A DNA stretch of 11,229 bases from Desulfobacteraceae bacterium (GTDB lineage: Bacteria; Desulfobacterota; Desulfobacteria; Desulfobacterales; Desulfobacteraceae), in contig PIVQ01000176.1 of the NCBI GenBank assembly GCA_003354055.1, positions 1 to 11,229 of the forward strand, in the 5' to 3' direction. A model generated the notes under the pieces. That model was given only the letters and a program-made list of their open reading frames with translations. It searched no databases and was not told where the DNA came from. Of this stretch, positions 1 to 6,500 are shown in pieces; positions within the stretch are counted from its first letter, which is position 1; each line of letters opens with the position of its first letter. The position numbers were made by a program, and so were the translations under genes.

Positions 1-135
1 GAAGAGAGTATTATTCGTCAGGCTCTTGATGACTGCAATTGGAACAAAACTGCTGCTGCCAACAATTTAGGCATTAGCCGAAGCACGCTCTATGAGAAAT
101 TAAAAAAGTATAACATTCTTTCTCCCGGCGGATAG
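1..135 (+). CDS. C-terminal end of an NtrC-family (sigma-54-dependent) response regulator, partial
   Basis: The window opens inside this gene; 44 residues and a TAG stop are visible in frame 1. The fragment is a Fis-type helix-turn-helix (HTH_8): IIRQALDDCNWNKTAAA, then LGISRSTLYEKLKKY, the usual DNA-binding end of NtrC-class activators. In that family an N-terminal receiver and a central AAA+ domain that contacts sigma-54 precede this helix-turn-helix; both would lie to the left of the window and cannot be seen. A stand-alone Fis protein is less likely because the short tail after the recognition helix (NILSPGG) is typical of response-regulator ends. It is followed by a hairpin terminator and so probably ends its own transcript. 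Its target genes cannot be told from here. Confidence 0.78.
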   Translation, partial: EESIIRQALDDCNWNKTAAANNLGISRSTLYEKLKKYNILSPGG

Positions 136-168
136 AAAAATAGTGTCTGAACCAAGTCTTTAAAAAAT

Positions 169-210
169 ACGTGTTTGCCCTGTCCGGACTGAAAACACGT
201 TTCTTGATTT
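169..210 (+). terminator. Probable rho-independent terminator of the NtrC-type gene
   Basis: An 8-bp inverted repeat ACGTGTTT (169-176) / AAACACGT (193-200) encloses a 16-base loop that itself contains the palindrome GTCCGGAC (182-189). The 3' side is followed by TTCTTGATTTT, a T-rich though interrupted tract. It begins 34 bases after the regulator's stop codon and ahead of the transporter leader, where a terminator is expected. The stem is AT-rich at its inner end, so efficiency may be modest. Confidence 0.5.
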
Positions 211-241
211 TATAGGAGAAAACTGGTAATTAGTTCGCCCT

Positions 242-273
242 GCTGCCGGACCAGATAGTTTTGGAACGGCAGC
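242..273 (+). other. Leader hairpin just upstream of the preQ1 riboswitch
   Basis: GCTGCCG (242-248) pairs perfectly with CGGCAGC (267-273). Inside the stem, CCA (251-253) can pair with TGG (262-264) after a small internal loop. There is no T-tract after it, so it is not a simple terminator. It ends 15 bases before the first stem of the riboswitch; the gap holds the AT-rich stretch CATATTATAAAC, which could include a -10 element, although I find no convincing -35 at the right distance. Its role is unknown: it may be part of the mRNA leader or an operator in DNA. Confidence 0.4.
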
Positions 274-288
274 CATATTATAAACAGC

Positions 289-323
289 GGCGGTCACAGC
301 ACCCGCCTTAACAAAACTGGAGG
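289..323 (+). promoter_or_regulatory. preQ1-I riboswitch, translational type
   Basis: This is an H-type pseudoknot in the minimal preQ1-I layout. Stem P1 is GGCGG (289-293) with CCGCC (303-307). The 9-base loop TCACAGCAC contains CAG (297-299), which can pair as P2 with CTG (317-319) in the tail. The C directly before the 3' strand of P1 (C302) sits where preQ1-I aptamers hold the cytosine that pairs with the ligand. The A-rich tail TTAACAAAAC (308-317) matches, from memory, the tail of the Thermoanaerobacter tengcongensis aptamer. The ribosome binding site GGAGG (319-323) begins inside P2, six bases before the TTG start, so ligand binding would hide it and lower translation. The downstream gene is a queuosine-precursor transporter, a known target of this class. 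Pairings and context are seen; ligand control is inferred. Confidence 0.85.
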
Positions 324-329
324 TTTTCC

Positions 330-1019
330 TTGAACGAACTGCTATGGATGGTCATGCTGGCCGTCAACTTTGTATTCATCATTATTTCGTATCGACTTTT
401 CGGCCGTATGGGCCTGTTTGCCTGGGTTCCCCTGGCCGCTGTGGTGGCCAATATTCAGGTTCTCAAACTGGTGGAACTCTTCGGCATCACCGCCACCCTC
501 GGCAATATTGTCTATGCCTCGTCTTTTTTGGTCACTGATATTCTGTCCGAGATATACGGAAAAAAGGAGGCCAGAAAAGCGGTCTTTATCGGACTTTTTT
601 CCCTGGTGGCCATGACCGTGCTGATGAACCTGGCGCTTGCCTTCGGCCCGGCTCCGGACGATTTTGCCCAGGAGAGCCTTAACACCATTTTCGGCTTTAT
701 GCCTAGGATTGCAGGCGCCAGCCTGCTGGCATACCTGCTCTCACAGACTCATGATGTCTGGGCCTTTGAATTCTGGCGAACCCGGTTCCCCTCCGCCCGC
801 TTTCTATGGCTGCGGAACAACGCCTCTACCATGGTCAGCCAGTTCATCGATTCAACGGTCTTTACCCTATTGGCCTTCTGGGGGGTCTATCCTGCTGCTG
901 CCCTGATCGAAATCTTCTGGACCACCTATCTGTTGAAATGGGTAGTGGGCGCAGCTGATACGCCGTTTATCTATCTTGCGCGGTACTGGTTTGACAAAGG
1001 AAAGATTCCGGGGCGTTAA
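330..1019 (+). CDS. yhhQ: Queuosine precursor transporter, YhhQ/COG1738 (VUT) family
   Basis: This 229-residue inner-membrane protein has about six hydrophobic segments, close to the roughly 220 residues of E. coli YhhQ. Family hallmarks are DILSEIYGKKEARKA near residue 70, where the polar DxxSE-YG motif interrupts a membrane segment, and NNASTMVSQFIDSTVF near residue 163. The family imports preQ0/preQ1, the 7-deazaguanine bases used to make queuosine in the tRNA wobble position. The start is TTG: GGAGG lies six bases upstream at 319-323, whereas the next ATG (348) lacks a comparable site. A preQ1-I riboswitch covers the ribosome binding site, supporting both the start and the function and implying repression when preQ1 is plentiful. 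It is a single-gene unit: the regulator upstream is terminated and the next gene is on the other strand. Confidence 0.92.
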   Translation: MNELLWMVMLAVNFVFIIISYRLFGRMGLFAWVPLAAVVANIQVLKLVELFGITATLGNIVYASSFLVTDILSEIYGKKEARKAVFIGLFSLVAMTVLMNLALAFGPAPDDFAQESLNTIFGFMPRIAGASLLAYLLSQTHDVWAFEFWRTRFPSARFLWLRNNASTMVSQFIDSTVFTLLAFWGVYPAAALIEIFWTTYLLKWVVGAADTPFIYLARYWFDKGKIPGR

Positions 1020-1045
1020 TTTTGATGCGGTGGGAATACTCAGTG

Positions 1046-1066
1046 GTCCGGGCTGTCCGCCCGGAC
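1046..1066. terminator. Strong inverted repeat between converging genes; possible terminator without T-tract
   Basis: GTCCGGGC (1046-1053) and GCCCGGAC (1059-1066) form a perfect, mostly GC 8-bp stem with the 5-base loop TGTCC. It lies 27 bases after the transporter's stop and 33 bases beyond the stop of the converging sensor gene, where a shared transcription end would be expected. Neither strand has a run of T after the stem (TTCCCCCG on the plus strand), so it does not meet the usual intrinsic-terminator rule. It may block transcription partially or protect 3' ends. Confidence 0.35.
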
Positions 1067-1099
1067 TTCCCCCGTCAGGCAGGAAAATCAGGGCTACCC

Positions 1100-2428
1100 T
1101 CAAGATTTAGTGTTTTTCTTTTTTGCTCTTTTTTTATACCATTCCTGATCGCCATACAACTCGTCTGAACACTCAGGGCATACACCATGGCTAAAGGATG
1201 CATCGGAATGTTTTTGGATATATAACTCTAAAGTATTCCAATAGCCTTTATCATCCCTGATTTTTTTACATTGTGCACAAATCGGTACGATACCTTTTAA
1301 GGTTTTAATTTCATCTAAAGAATTTTTTAGGTTCAGATTGGCCTCTGTCAAATGAGTTGTTTGCTCGTCTATGGTACTCACCATATCGTTCATGCCATCA
1401 GCCAACGTGCCTATTTCATCAGAACGGTCAATGGGCACTCGCACACTGAAATTTTTGTTCTCCTTTATGTGCAACGTAAACTCTGTCAGTGCGGTTATTG
1501 GTTTTAAAATCGATTTGTGAAGAAGCGTGTACACAATTAATAAAATGATGAGGCAGGTAGTAATCATTACTATAAAACTGAACTTTAAAGCGGTAAATCC
1601 TTTTTCGGTAATTCCCCTGGGGAATTGTGTTTCAATGATAAAAGCCGTTTTTGAGCTGCCGTCTAAATAAGGCTCATATGCGACAAGATGTTTTTCTAAT
1701 GTTTCAATATAGGGACCGTTATTTTTATCGATCTTTGCCTTTATAGACGGGAAGTCCGGATGAGTGGTATTATCAGGTAAAATTAATTTAAAGGGGACCT
1801 TGGCCTGCAGTCTGATCGTCTCTATGACGTTTTCCGAAAGAAATTTACCCATTATAACGGTTCCCCTGATGGGGCCTTCGTCATTGCTTTTTAAAATCGG
1901 CCTTGATGAGAAGAGCAATGGACCGTATTCAGAAATAAATACCCCTTTGTGAACTCTGGCCTTAAGATTGTCCTTTTGCTCAAATTGGAGCACCGGATGA
2001 TTTTGTGGGATAATTTTCATATCAAATCCCTTTAAGTTAATCTCATTTTTGATTCCGGGGTCGTATATTTTTCCCCAAACAACTTCATTTTTATCATTTA
2101 AGAAGATGATCAACTGAAGACCATAAGATGTAAAGGTTTCGGTAATTAGGTTGCTTTCTTCATAATCTTTATCCGGTTTTTGGACATACGAATAGGTGTC
2201 TGACCACGAAGACCAATCGCCACATAACATATGAAGATTAGAAATTTCTCGATCAATGGCCTGCTTGCATCTTTCCAGGTTTTTTTTGACTTCGTGTTGT
2301 TCCAATTGAATAAAACTCGGATAGATTGCGTAGGTTTTAATTGCAAAATCAATAAGGCTGATGAGAATTAAAATTCCAAGAATGATTAAGGTAACTCTGG
2401 CTTTCAATGATGATTTAATGAAATTCAT
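1100..2428 (-). CDS. Membrane sensor with CHASE4 and HAMP domains and a C-terminal four-cysteine module
   Basis: This 442-residue protein has a membrane segment at about 10-30, a periplasmic domain at about 31-280 and a second membrane segment at about 281-303. The periplasmic part resembles CHASE4 (CGDWSSWSDTYSYV at 69-82). A HAMP linker follows at about 304-356 (KPITALTEF, then DEIGTLADGMNDM) and a short coiled coil at about 357-378. It ends in a compact module, about 379-426, with PICAQCKKIRDDKGYW and HGVCPEC; Cys384, 387, 417 and 420 could bind a metal. I know this module as a tail on PAS and response-regulator proteins of deltaproteobacteria; its function is not established. No kinase, GGDEF, EAL or methyl-accepting domain is present, so output must go through the module or a partner. 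The ATG has AGAGGT (plus-strand complement 2433-2438) four bases upstream. The gene is AT-rich compared with both neighbours. It stands alone, divergent from the cyclase gene. Confidence 0.75.
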   Translation of the reverse strand: MNFIKSSLKARVTLIILGILILISLIDFAIKTYAIYPSFIQLEQHEVKKNLERCKQAIDREISNLHMLCGDWSSWSDTYSYVQKPDKDYEESNLITETFTSYGLQLIIFLNDKNEVVWGKIYDPGIKNEINLKGFDMKIIPQNHPVLQFEQKDNLKARVHKGVFISEYGPLLFSSRPILKSNDEGPIRGTVIMGKFLSENVIETIRLQAKVPFKLILPDNTTHPDFPSIKAKIDKNNGPYIETLEKHLVAYEPYLDGSSKTAFIIETQFPRGITEKGFTALKFSFIVMITTCLIILLIVYTLLHKSILKPITALTEFTLHIKENKNFSVRVPIDRSDEIGTLADGMNDMVSTIDEQTTHLTEANLNLKNSLDEIKTLKGIVPICAQCKKIRDDKGYWNTLELYIQKHSDASFSHGVCPECSDELYGDQEWYKKRAKKKNTKS

Positions 2429-2510
2429 TAAGACCTCTTTGAGATGTCAACAATATGTATAGGCGTGAAAAAGCAAATATATCAGCTTTTAAGGCGGTAA
2501 TTTTTGAATA

Positions 2511-2519
2511 TGCTATAAT
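2511..2519 (+). promoter_or_regulatory. Candidate extended -10 promoter, distal
   Basis: TGCTATAAT is a perfect extended -10 (TG-n-TATAAT). The region 17 bases upstream has no good -35, which extended -10 promoters can tolerate. Transcription would begin near 2526 and give a leader of roughly 210 bases before the cyclase gene, long enough to contain the two inverted repeats described for this region. The surrounding sequence is AT-rich, so a chance match is possible. Confidence 0.35.
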
Positions 2520-2679
2520 AAAAATTATCACACTTCAAATATTTTAGCAGGAATTTGATTTGACAACGGGCTAACCAAATTCACCTGGCCATCGTTACAC
2601 ATACTGCCTGGCCGGTGTTTAATAATGGCTATTATTTGAATCTAAGTTTATTTACATGCAGTGAACTTGGGCTTTGTCC

Positions 2680-2709
2680 TTGACTTTACTGCCGGGTTTA
2701 TCCGATACA
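2680..2709 (+). promoter_or_regulatory. Candidate sigma-70-like promoter proximal to the cyclase gene
   Basis: TTGACT (2680-2685) and GATACA (2704-2709) are separated by 18 bases. The -35 matches five of six consensus positions; the -10 matches only three. Transcription would begin near 2716, leaving a short leader with the ribosome binding site AAGGAA (2725-2730) seven bases before the ATG. Position is good but the -10 is weak. Confidence 0.3.
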
Positions 2710-2737
2710 AGGAAGATCTGTTTAAAGGAAACGTCGC

Positions 2738-4870
2738 ATGGTAAAGCGGTTCAGGAAAAGCATCGCAGTTCAGATGACGCTTCTGGTGCTGGGCAGTACT
2801 GCCCTGGTTCTGGCATTGGTTGAAACCTATTCCTATGTCCATACCCGGGATATGATACTTGAGACCGGGGAAGCTGTGGCTATTCATCTGACCCGGTCCA
2901 TGACCCGGCGGGTTGAACAGGACTTCAGGGTTGTGGAAAAGGTTCCTGAGACCCTTGCCCTTTTCCTTGCCGAACGTCCGGTGCAGGATAACACCCAACT
3001 TATCTCTCTTTTACACAACACCGTTCAAAAGACCCCTGAGGTTTTCGGTGGCGGATTTTTTTTTGAGCCAGACGGGCGTCTGGAAAATGACTATGCGCCA
3101 TATGTTTTCCGTGAAAACGGCCAGATTATAGAGACCCGGCTGGATAGGGCAGGGTATGGGTATGATGAAAAACAATTTTATATTCTCCCGAAGATTTTAA
3201 ATCACCCGGTGTGGACAGATCCCTATTTGGACAAAGGCGGAGGAAATATCCTCATGGTGACCTATTCAGCCCCGCTGTACAGGCCGGGCTTAGGAAATAA
3301 ATCCAAGGATTTTCAGGGGGTGGTGACGGCGGATATCTCCTTGAAACGGCTTTCAGAGCTGACCCGGTCCGTCCATATGGGAACGCGCGGATTCAGTTTC
3401 ATTATTACTGACAGCGGCGTGTTTGTAGCCCACCCTGACCCGTCATATATTCTTCAGGAGTCCATTTTTTCCAGGGCGGAGAAAACGGACTCCCCTATGA
3501 TGAGAGAGATTGGCAGGAGAATGATCCGTGAGGAGCAGGGTTTTATTCCCATAGGGCCTGTATTGGGCGGGGAGGAATCCTACTTGGCCTGGGATAAAAT
3601 CCCATCACCTGGATGGACCCTGGGTACGGTGGTGGTGAAAAGCGAATTGTTCAGAAGGCTGGATATGCTGGAGCAGCAGTCAGTGGGGATAGGGTTTGCC
3701 GGACTGGTCTTATTGGTGGTCGTCAGTGTCCTTGTGGCAAGATCTCTGTCCAGGCCCCTGGTGTCCATGGCGGGCACCACCCGTCAGATTGCAAAAGGCG
3801 AGCTTGAGGTTGATTTATCTCATATCCGACGCCAGGATGAGATCGGGATTCTGGCCCATTCCATTGAAGATATGGCCGAAGGGTTGCGTCAAAAAGAGTT
3901 CATCAAGGATACATTCGGCCGTTACCTGACCCACGAGGTGGTGGCCAAACTTCTGGAATCCAAAGACGGGCTGAAGCTGGGCGGGGAAGCCAGGGAAATT
4001 ACCCTGATGATGTCCGATCTTCGAGGGTTTACCGCCCTGACGGCAAATATGGAGCCGGAAAAGGTGATCACTTTTTTGAACCGCTACCTGGGGAAAATGG
4101 TGGATATTCTGGTGGCCCACAGTGGCGTGATCGATGAGATTATCGGAGACGGTATCCTTGCCTTTTTCGGGGCACCGGAATCCATGGAAGACCATACACA
4201 GCGTGCAGTAGCCTGTGCCCTGGAAATGCAGACGGCCATGGCTGAAATCAATGCTGCGAACCAAAAGGAGGGACTGGCCCGTCTTGAAATGGGCATTGCC
4301 GTACACACCGGCACGGTGGTGGTGGGCAATATCGGTTCCGAAACCCGGTCAAAATACGGGGCGGTCGGGGCTGATGTGAATTTCACCGGCAGGATGGAAT
4401 CTTATACTGTGGGAGGCCAGGTCCTGGTCAGCGAGGCCGTTGTAAAGACGCTTGGAAAAATGATTCATATTAAAGACACCCTGACGGTCCGGATGAAAGG
4501 GATGCCTGAAAAGGTTGTTCTTTATGATGTCAACGGGATGAACGGTAAGATAGTGTTGCCTGAAAAACGTGAAATCCCGGCGCCCTTGCCTGAACCTTTA
4601 CCCGTACTGGTCCGGCGGCTGAACAAGAAAACTTTGGACAGCAAAGAGATCAAGGCGCAAATCACCCATACATCGCAGACATCTGCCATTATTGAAACCG
4701 CCGATGCCGTAGGCCGGTGGGAAGACATCCGTGTCAGTCTTCCTGGAGGTATGGGAGAATTTTACGGAAAAATTATCAAGGTGACATCTTTGAACGATAA
4801 CAACTGGGAAGTCCTGGTCAGAACCACTTCTCTGTCGCCTGAAGCATACCCCCTTTTTTCAACAGCCTGA
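2738..4870 (+). CDS. Membrane-bound class III nucleotidyl cyclase: dCache-HAMP-cyclase with a PilZ-like tail
   Basis: This 710-residue receptor cyclase has a membrane segment at about 10-30, an extracytoplasmic double-Cache-type ligand domain at about 35-305 (YDEKQFYILPK, HPVWTDPYLD, TADISLKRL) and a second membrane segment at about 316-334. HAMP follows at about 335-385, then a class III cyclase at about 415-600. Catalytic residues are intact: metal-binding Asp427 (MMSDLRGFT) and Asp471 (IIGDGILAFFGAP), and Asn548 and Arg552 (VNFTGRME). At the two purine-selecting sites it carries Glu467, the residue of guanylate cyclases, and Gly541 instead of Asp/Thr (adenylate) or Cys (guanylate). GTP use is therefore possible but unproven. 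Residues about 620-705 resemble a PilZ barrel (SAIIETADAVGRWEDIRVSLP, FYGKIIKV, LSPE), but the usual c-di-GMP motifs are absent or degenerate. AAGGAA lies seven bases before the ATG. No terminator follows; the lipase-like gene starts 43 bases on. Confidence 0.88.
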   Translation: MVKRFRKSIAVQMTLLVLGSTALVLALVETYSYVHTRDMILETGEAVAIHLTRSMTRRVEQDFRVVEKVPETLALFLAERPVQDNTQLISLLHNTVQKTPEVFGGGFFFEPDGRLENDYAPYVFRENGQIIETRLDRAGYGYDEKQFYILPKILNHPVWTDPYLDKGGGNILMVTYSAPLYRPGLGNKSKDFQGVVTADISLKRLSELTRSVHMGTRGFSFIITDSGVFVAHPDPSYILQESIFSRAEKTDSPMMREIGRRMIREEQGFIPIGPVLGGEESYLAWDKIPSPGWTLGTVVVKSELFRRLDMLEQQSVGIGFAGLVLLVVVSVLVARSLSRPLVSMAGTTRQIAKGELEVDLSHIRRQDEIGILAHSIEDMAEGLRQKEFIKDTFGRYLTHEVVAKLLESKDGLKLGGEAREITLMMSDLRGFTALTANMEPEKVITFLNRYLGKMVDILVAHSGVIDEIIGDGILAFFGAPESMEDHTQRAVACALEMQTAMAEINAANQKEGLARLEMGIAVHTGTVVVGNIGSETRSKYGAVGADVNFTGRMESYTVGGQVLVSEAVVKTLGKMIHIKDTLTVRMKGMPEKVVLYDVNGMNGKIVLPEKREIPAPLPEPLPVLVRRLNKKTLDSKEIKAQITHTSQTSAIIETADAVGRWEDIRVSLPGGMGEFYGKIIKVTSLNDNNWEVLVRTTSLSPEAYPLFSTA

Positions 4871-4913
4871 TGTGGCGATTACCCCCCCTCTATGATACCT
4901 AAGGACAATTAAT

Positions 4914-6494
4914 TTGGATCTGCGCATATTCTTAAAAAGTATTCCCGGAATTTTCATCTGGGCGGTTTGGCTGCCTTTCTTTTTCACCGGTTGTGCCGGG
5001 CTGCCCCAGGGCTTTGACCGGCCGGACTCCCATACATTGAGGAATACGGAAGTCACCCTGTTGTCGGAAAACTATGCACCGCTCATAGCAGAACACCAGG
5101 GCCAGTCCGGTCTCCTTCCGCTTCCTGACGGGATGGATTCTCTGGCTGCCAGGGCCGCCCTGGCAGGTCTTGCGGAAAAGAGCATTGATGCCCAGTATTA
5201 CCTGCTTCACAATGATCTTACCGGCCATCTGTTTATCCATGAGTTGATTCGGGCCGCAGACCGGGGGGTGAGGGTCAGGCTCCTGGTGGACGACATGGGA
5301 CTCTGGGGCCGGACCAAAGGGGCGGCAACGCTTTCTACCCATCCCAATATTGCGGTTCGACTTTTTAACCCCTTCAGCAGGGGCGGGTCCAGACTCGCCC
5401 AGATGGTCTACAGGTTCGGTTCCGTGACCCGGCGAATGCACAATAAAACCTTTATCGTTGACAACCAGGCCGCCATTCTGGGGGGGCGGAATATCGGAAA
5501 TGAGTACTTTGAGGCAGATCCGGATATTGAGTTCGGTGACATGGATGTGTTGACCATCGGCCCTGTGGTGGATGAGGTGTCGGTTTCATTTGATAAATAC
5601 TGGAACTCTGAACTGGCTTATCCTGCAGGGGTATTAAAGGAAAGGGGCATGAAACCGTCACGTCTGGAATCCCATCGCCGGGAACTTGAGGCGTTTATGC
5701 AGGAGCAGAAGGACACAGACTATGTACTGGCCCTGAAACAATCCCGCCTGGTGGCTCAAATTAAAGAGAACCGGATTCCTTTTTTTTGGGGGAAGGCTAT
5801 TGCCGTTTATGATGAACCGGAAAAAATATCGGCAGCCAGAGACCGGACCGATATCCATTTGTCCAGCCGGTTGCTTCCCCATTTTGGTAATGTTCGGGAA
5901 GAGTTGATCATTTTTTCACCCTATTTTGTTCCGGGAGAGCAGGGGGTGGCCTATTTGTCCGCCCTGTGTAAAAGCGGCGTACGTGTACGGATCTTGACCA
6001 ACTCCCTGGCGTCCACGGATGTGGGCATTGTCCACGCCGGATACAGCCGGTATCGAAAGGATCTGCTCCGGGCCGGAATAGAACTGTATGAGCTGGATAG
6101 AAAACTCAGCAGGAAGGAGAAAAAAGTTAAAAAAGGAAAATACGGAGCATCTAAAGCCAGTCTGCATACCAAGTCATTTGTTCTGGACCGGAAAAAGGTA
6201 TTTATCGGATCTCTGAACCTGGATCCAAGATCTATTGTTGAAAATACCGAGATCGGTGTGATTCTGGATTCGTCTGAGATCGGTGAAGATATGGGGCAAT
6301 GGTTTGACAACAATGTGGAGAGGATTGCCTTTTCTTTGAAGCTCCGGGAAAATAAGGATGCGCCGGATCAGATCCGCTGGTACAGGCGGACAGACGGAGG
6401 CGACACAGTTTATATCCGCGATCCTCGAACCTCATTTTTCAGACGCCTGAGCATTGAGTTCCTGGGGTTGCTTCCCATCGAATCCCAGCTCTGA
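4914..6494 (+). CDS. clsC: Phospholipase D-family lipoprotein, YmdC/ClsC-like cardiolipin synthase
   Basis: This 526-residue protein has two intact HKD phosphodiesterase motifs: HNKTFIVD (His176, Lys178, Asp183) followed by GGRN, and HTKSFVLD (His418, Lys420, Asp425) followed by GSLNLDPRS. The spacing between motifs and the linker WGKAIAVYDEPEK fit the YmdC/ClsC group. ClsC of E. coli makes cardiolipin from phosphatidylglycerol and phosphatidylethanolamine; transfer of that activity here is inference. The N-terminus is a lipoprotein signal with lipobox FTGC (Cys27) and Ala at +2, which points to the outer membrane. TTG is chosen as start because AAGGA (4901-4905) lies eight bases upstream and the next Met (residue 74) would remove the signal peptide. 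The gene follows the cyclase by 43 bases with no terminator, so the two may share a transcript. It ends 6 bases from a converging gene. It could instead be another phosphatidyltransferase or phospholipase D. Confidence 0.85.
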   Translation: MDLRIFLKSIPGIFIWAVWLPFFFTGCAGLPQGFDRPDSHTLRNTEVTLLSENYAPLIAEHQGQSGLLPLPDGMDSLAARAALAGLAEKSIDAQYYLLHNDLTGHLFIHELIRAADRGVRVRLLVDDMGLWGRTKGAATLSTHPNIAVRLFNPFSRGGSRLAQMVYRFGSVTRRMHNKTFIVDNQAAILGGRNIGNEYFEADPDIEFGDMDVLTIGPVVDEVSVSFDKYWNSELAYPAGVLKERGMKPSRLESHRRELEAFMQEQKDTDYVLALKQSRLVAQIKENRIPFFWGKAIAVYDEPEKISAARDRTDIHLSSRLLPHFGNVREELIIFSPYFVPGEQGVAYLSALCKSGVRVRILTNSLASTDVGIVHAGYSRYRKDLLRAGIELYELDRKLSRKEKKVKKGKYGASKASLHTKSFVLDRKKVFIGSLNLDPRSIVENTEIGVILDSSEIGEDMGQWFDNNVERIAFSLKLRENKDAPDQIRWYRRTDGGDTVYIRDPRTSFFRRLSIEFLGLLPIESQL

Positions 6495-6500
6495 TTCTAT

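Larger units (their letters stand above)
2429..2737. other. Divergent intergenic region between the sensor and cyclase genes
   Basis: These 309 bases hold no convincing gene. The left half is very AT-rich and contains the extended -10 sequence TGCTATAAT (2511-2519, plus strand). In the centre CACC-T-GGCC (2582-2590) can pair with GGCCGGTG (2610-2617) as a stem with one bulged base and a 19-base loop. A weaker inverted repeat, GCAGTGAA (2659-2666) with TTTACTGC (2684-2691) including one G-T wobble, overlaps the candidate -35 of the proximal promoter and could be an operator. I found no clear promoter for the leftward sensor gene and no sigma-54 (GG-N10-GC) element. Confidence 0.5.

Noticed and set aside
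1090..1100. AGGG-CTA-CCCT hairpin as terminator of the sensor gene
   Set aside because: The stem is only four base pairs, touches the stop codon and is followed by just four T residues on the minus strand.
2560..2590. TTGACA at 2560-2565 as a plus-strand promoter -35
   Set aside because: No -10-like hexamer lies 16-18 bases downstream; the sequence there is CCTGGCC.
3580..4386. Long open frames on the opposite strand of the cyclase gene
   Set aside because: They are shadows of a well-supported cyclase gene, lack ribosome binding sites and show no recognisable domain.
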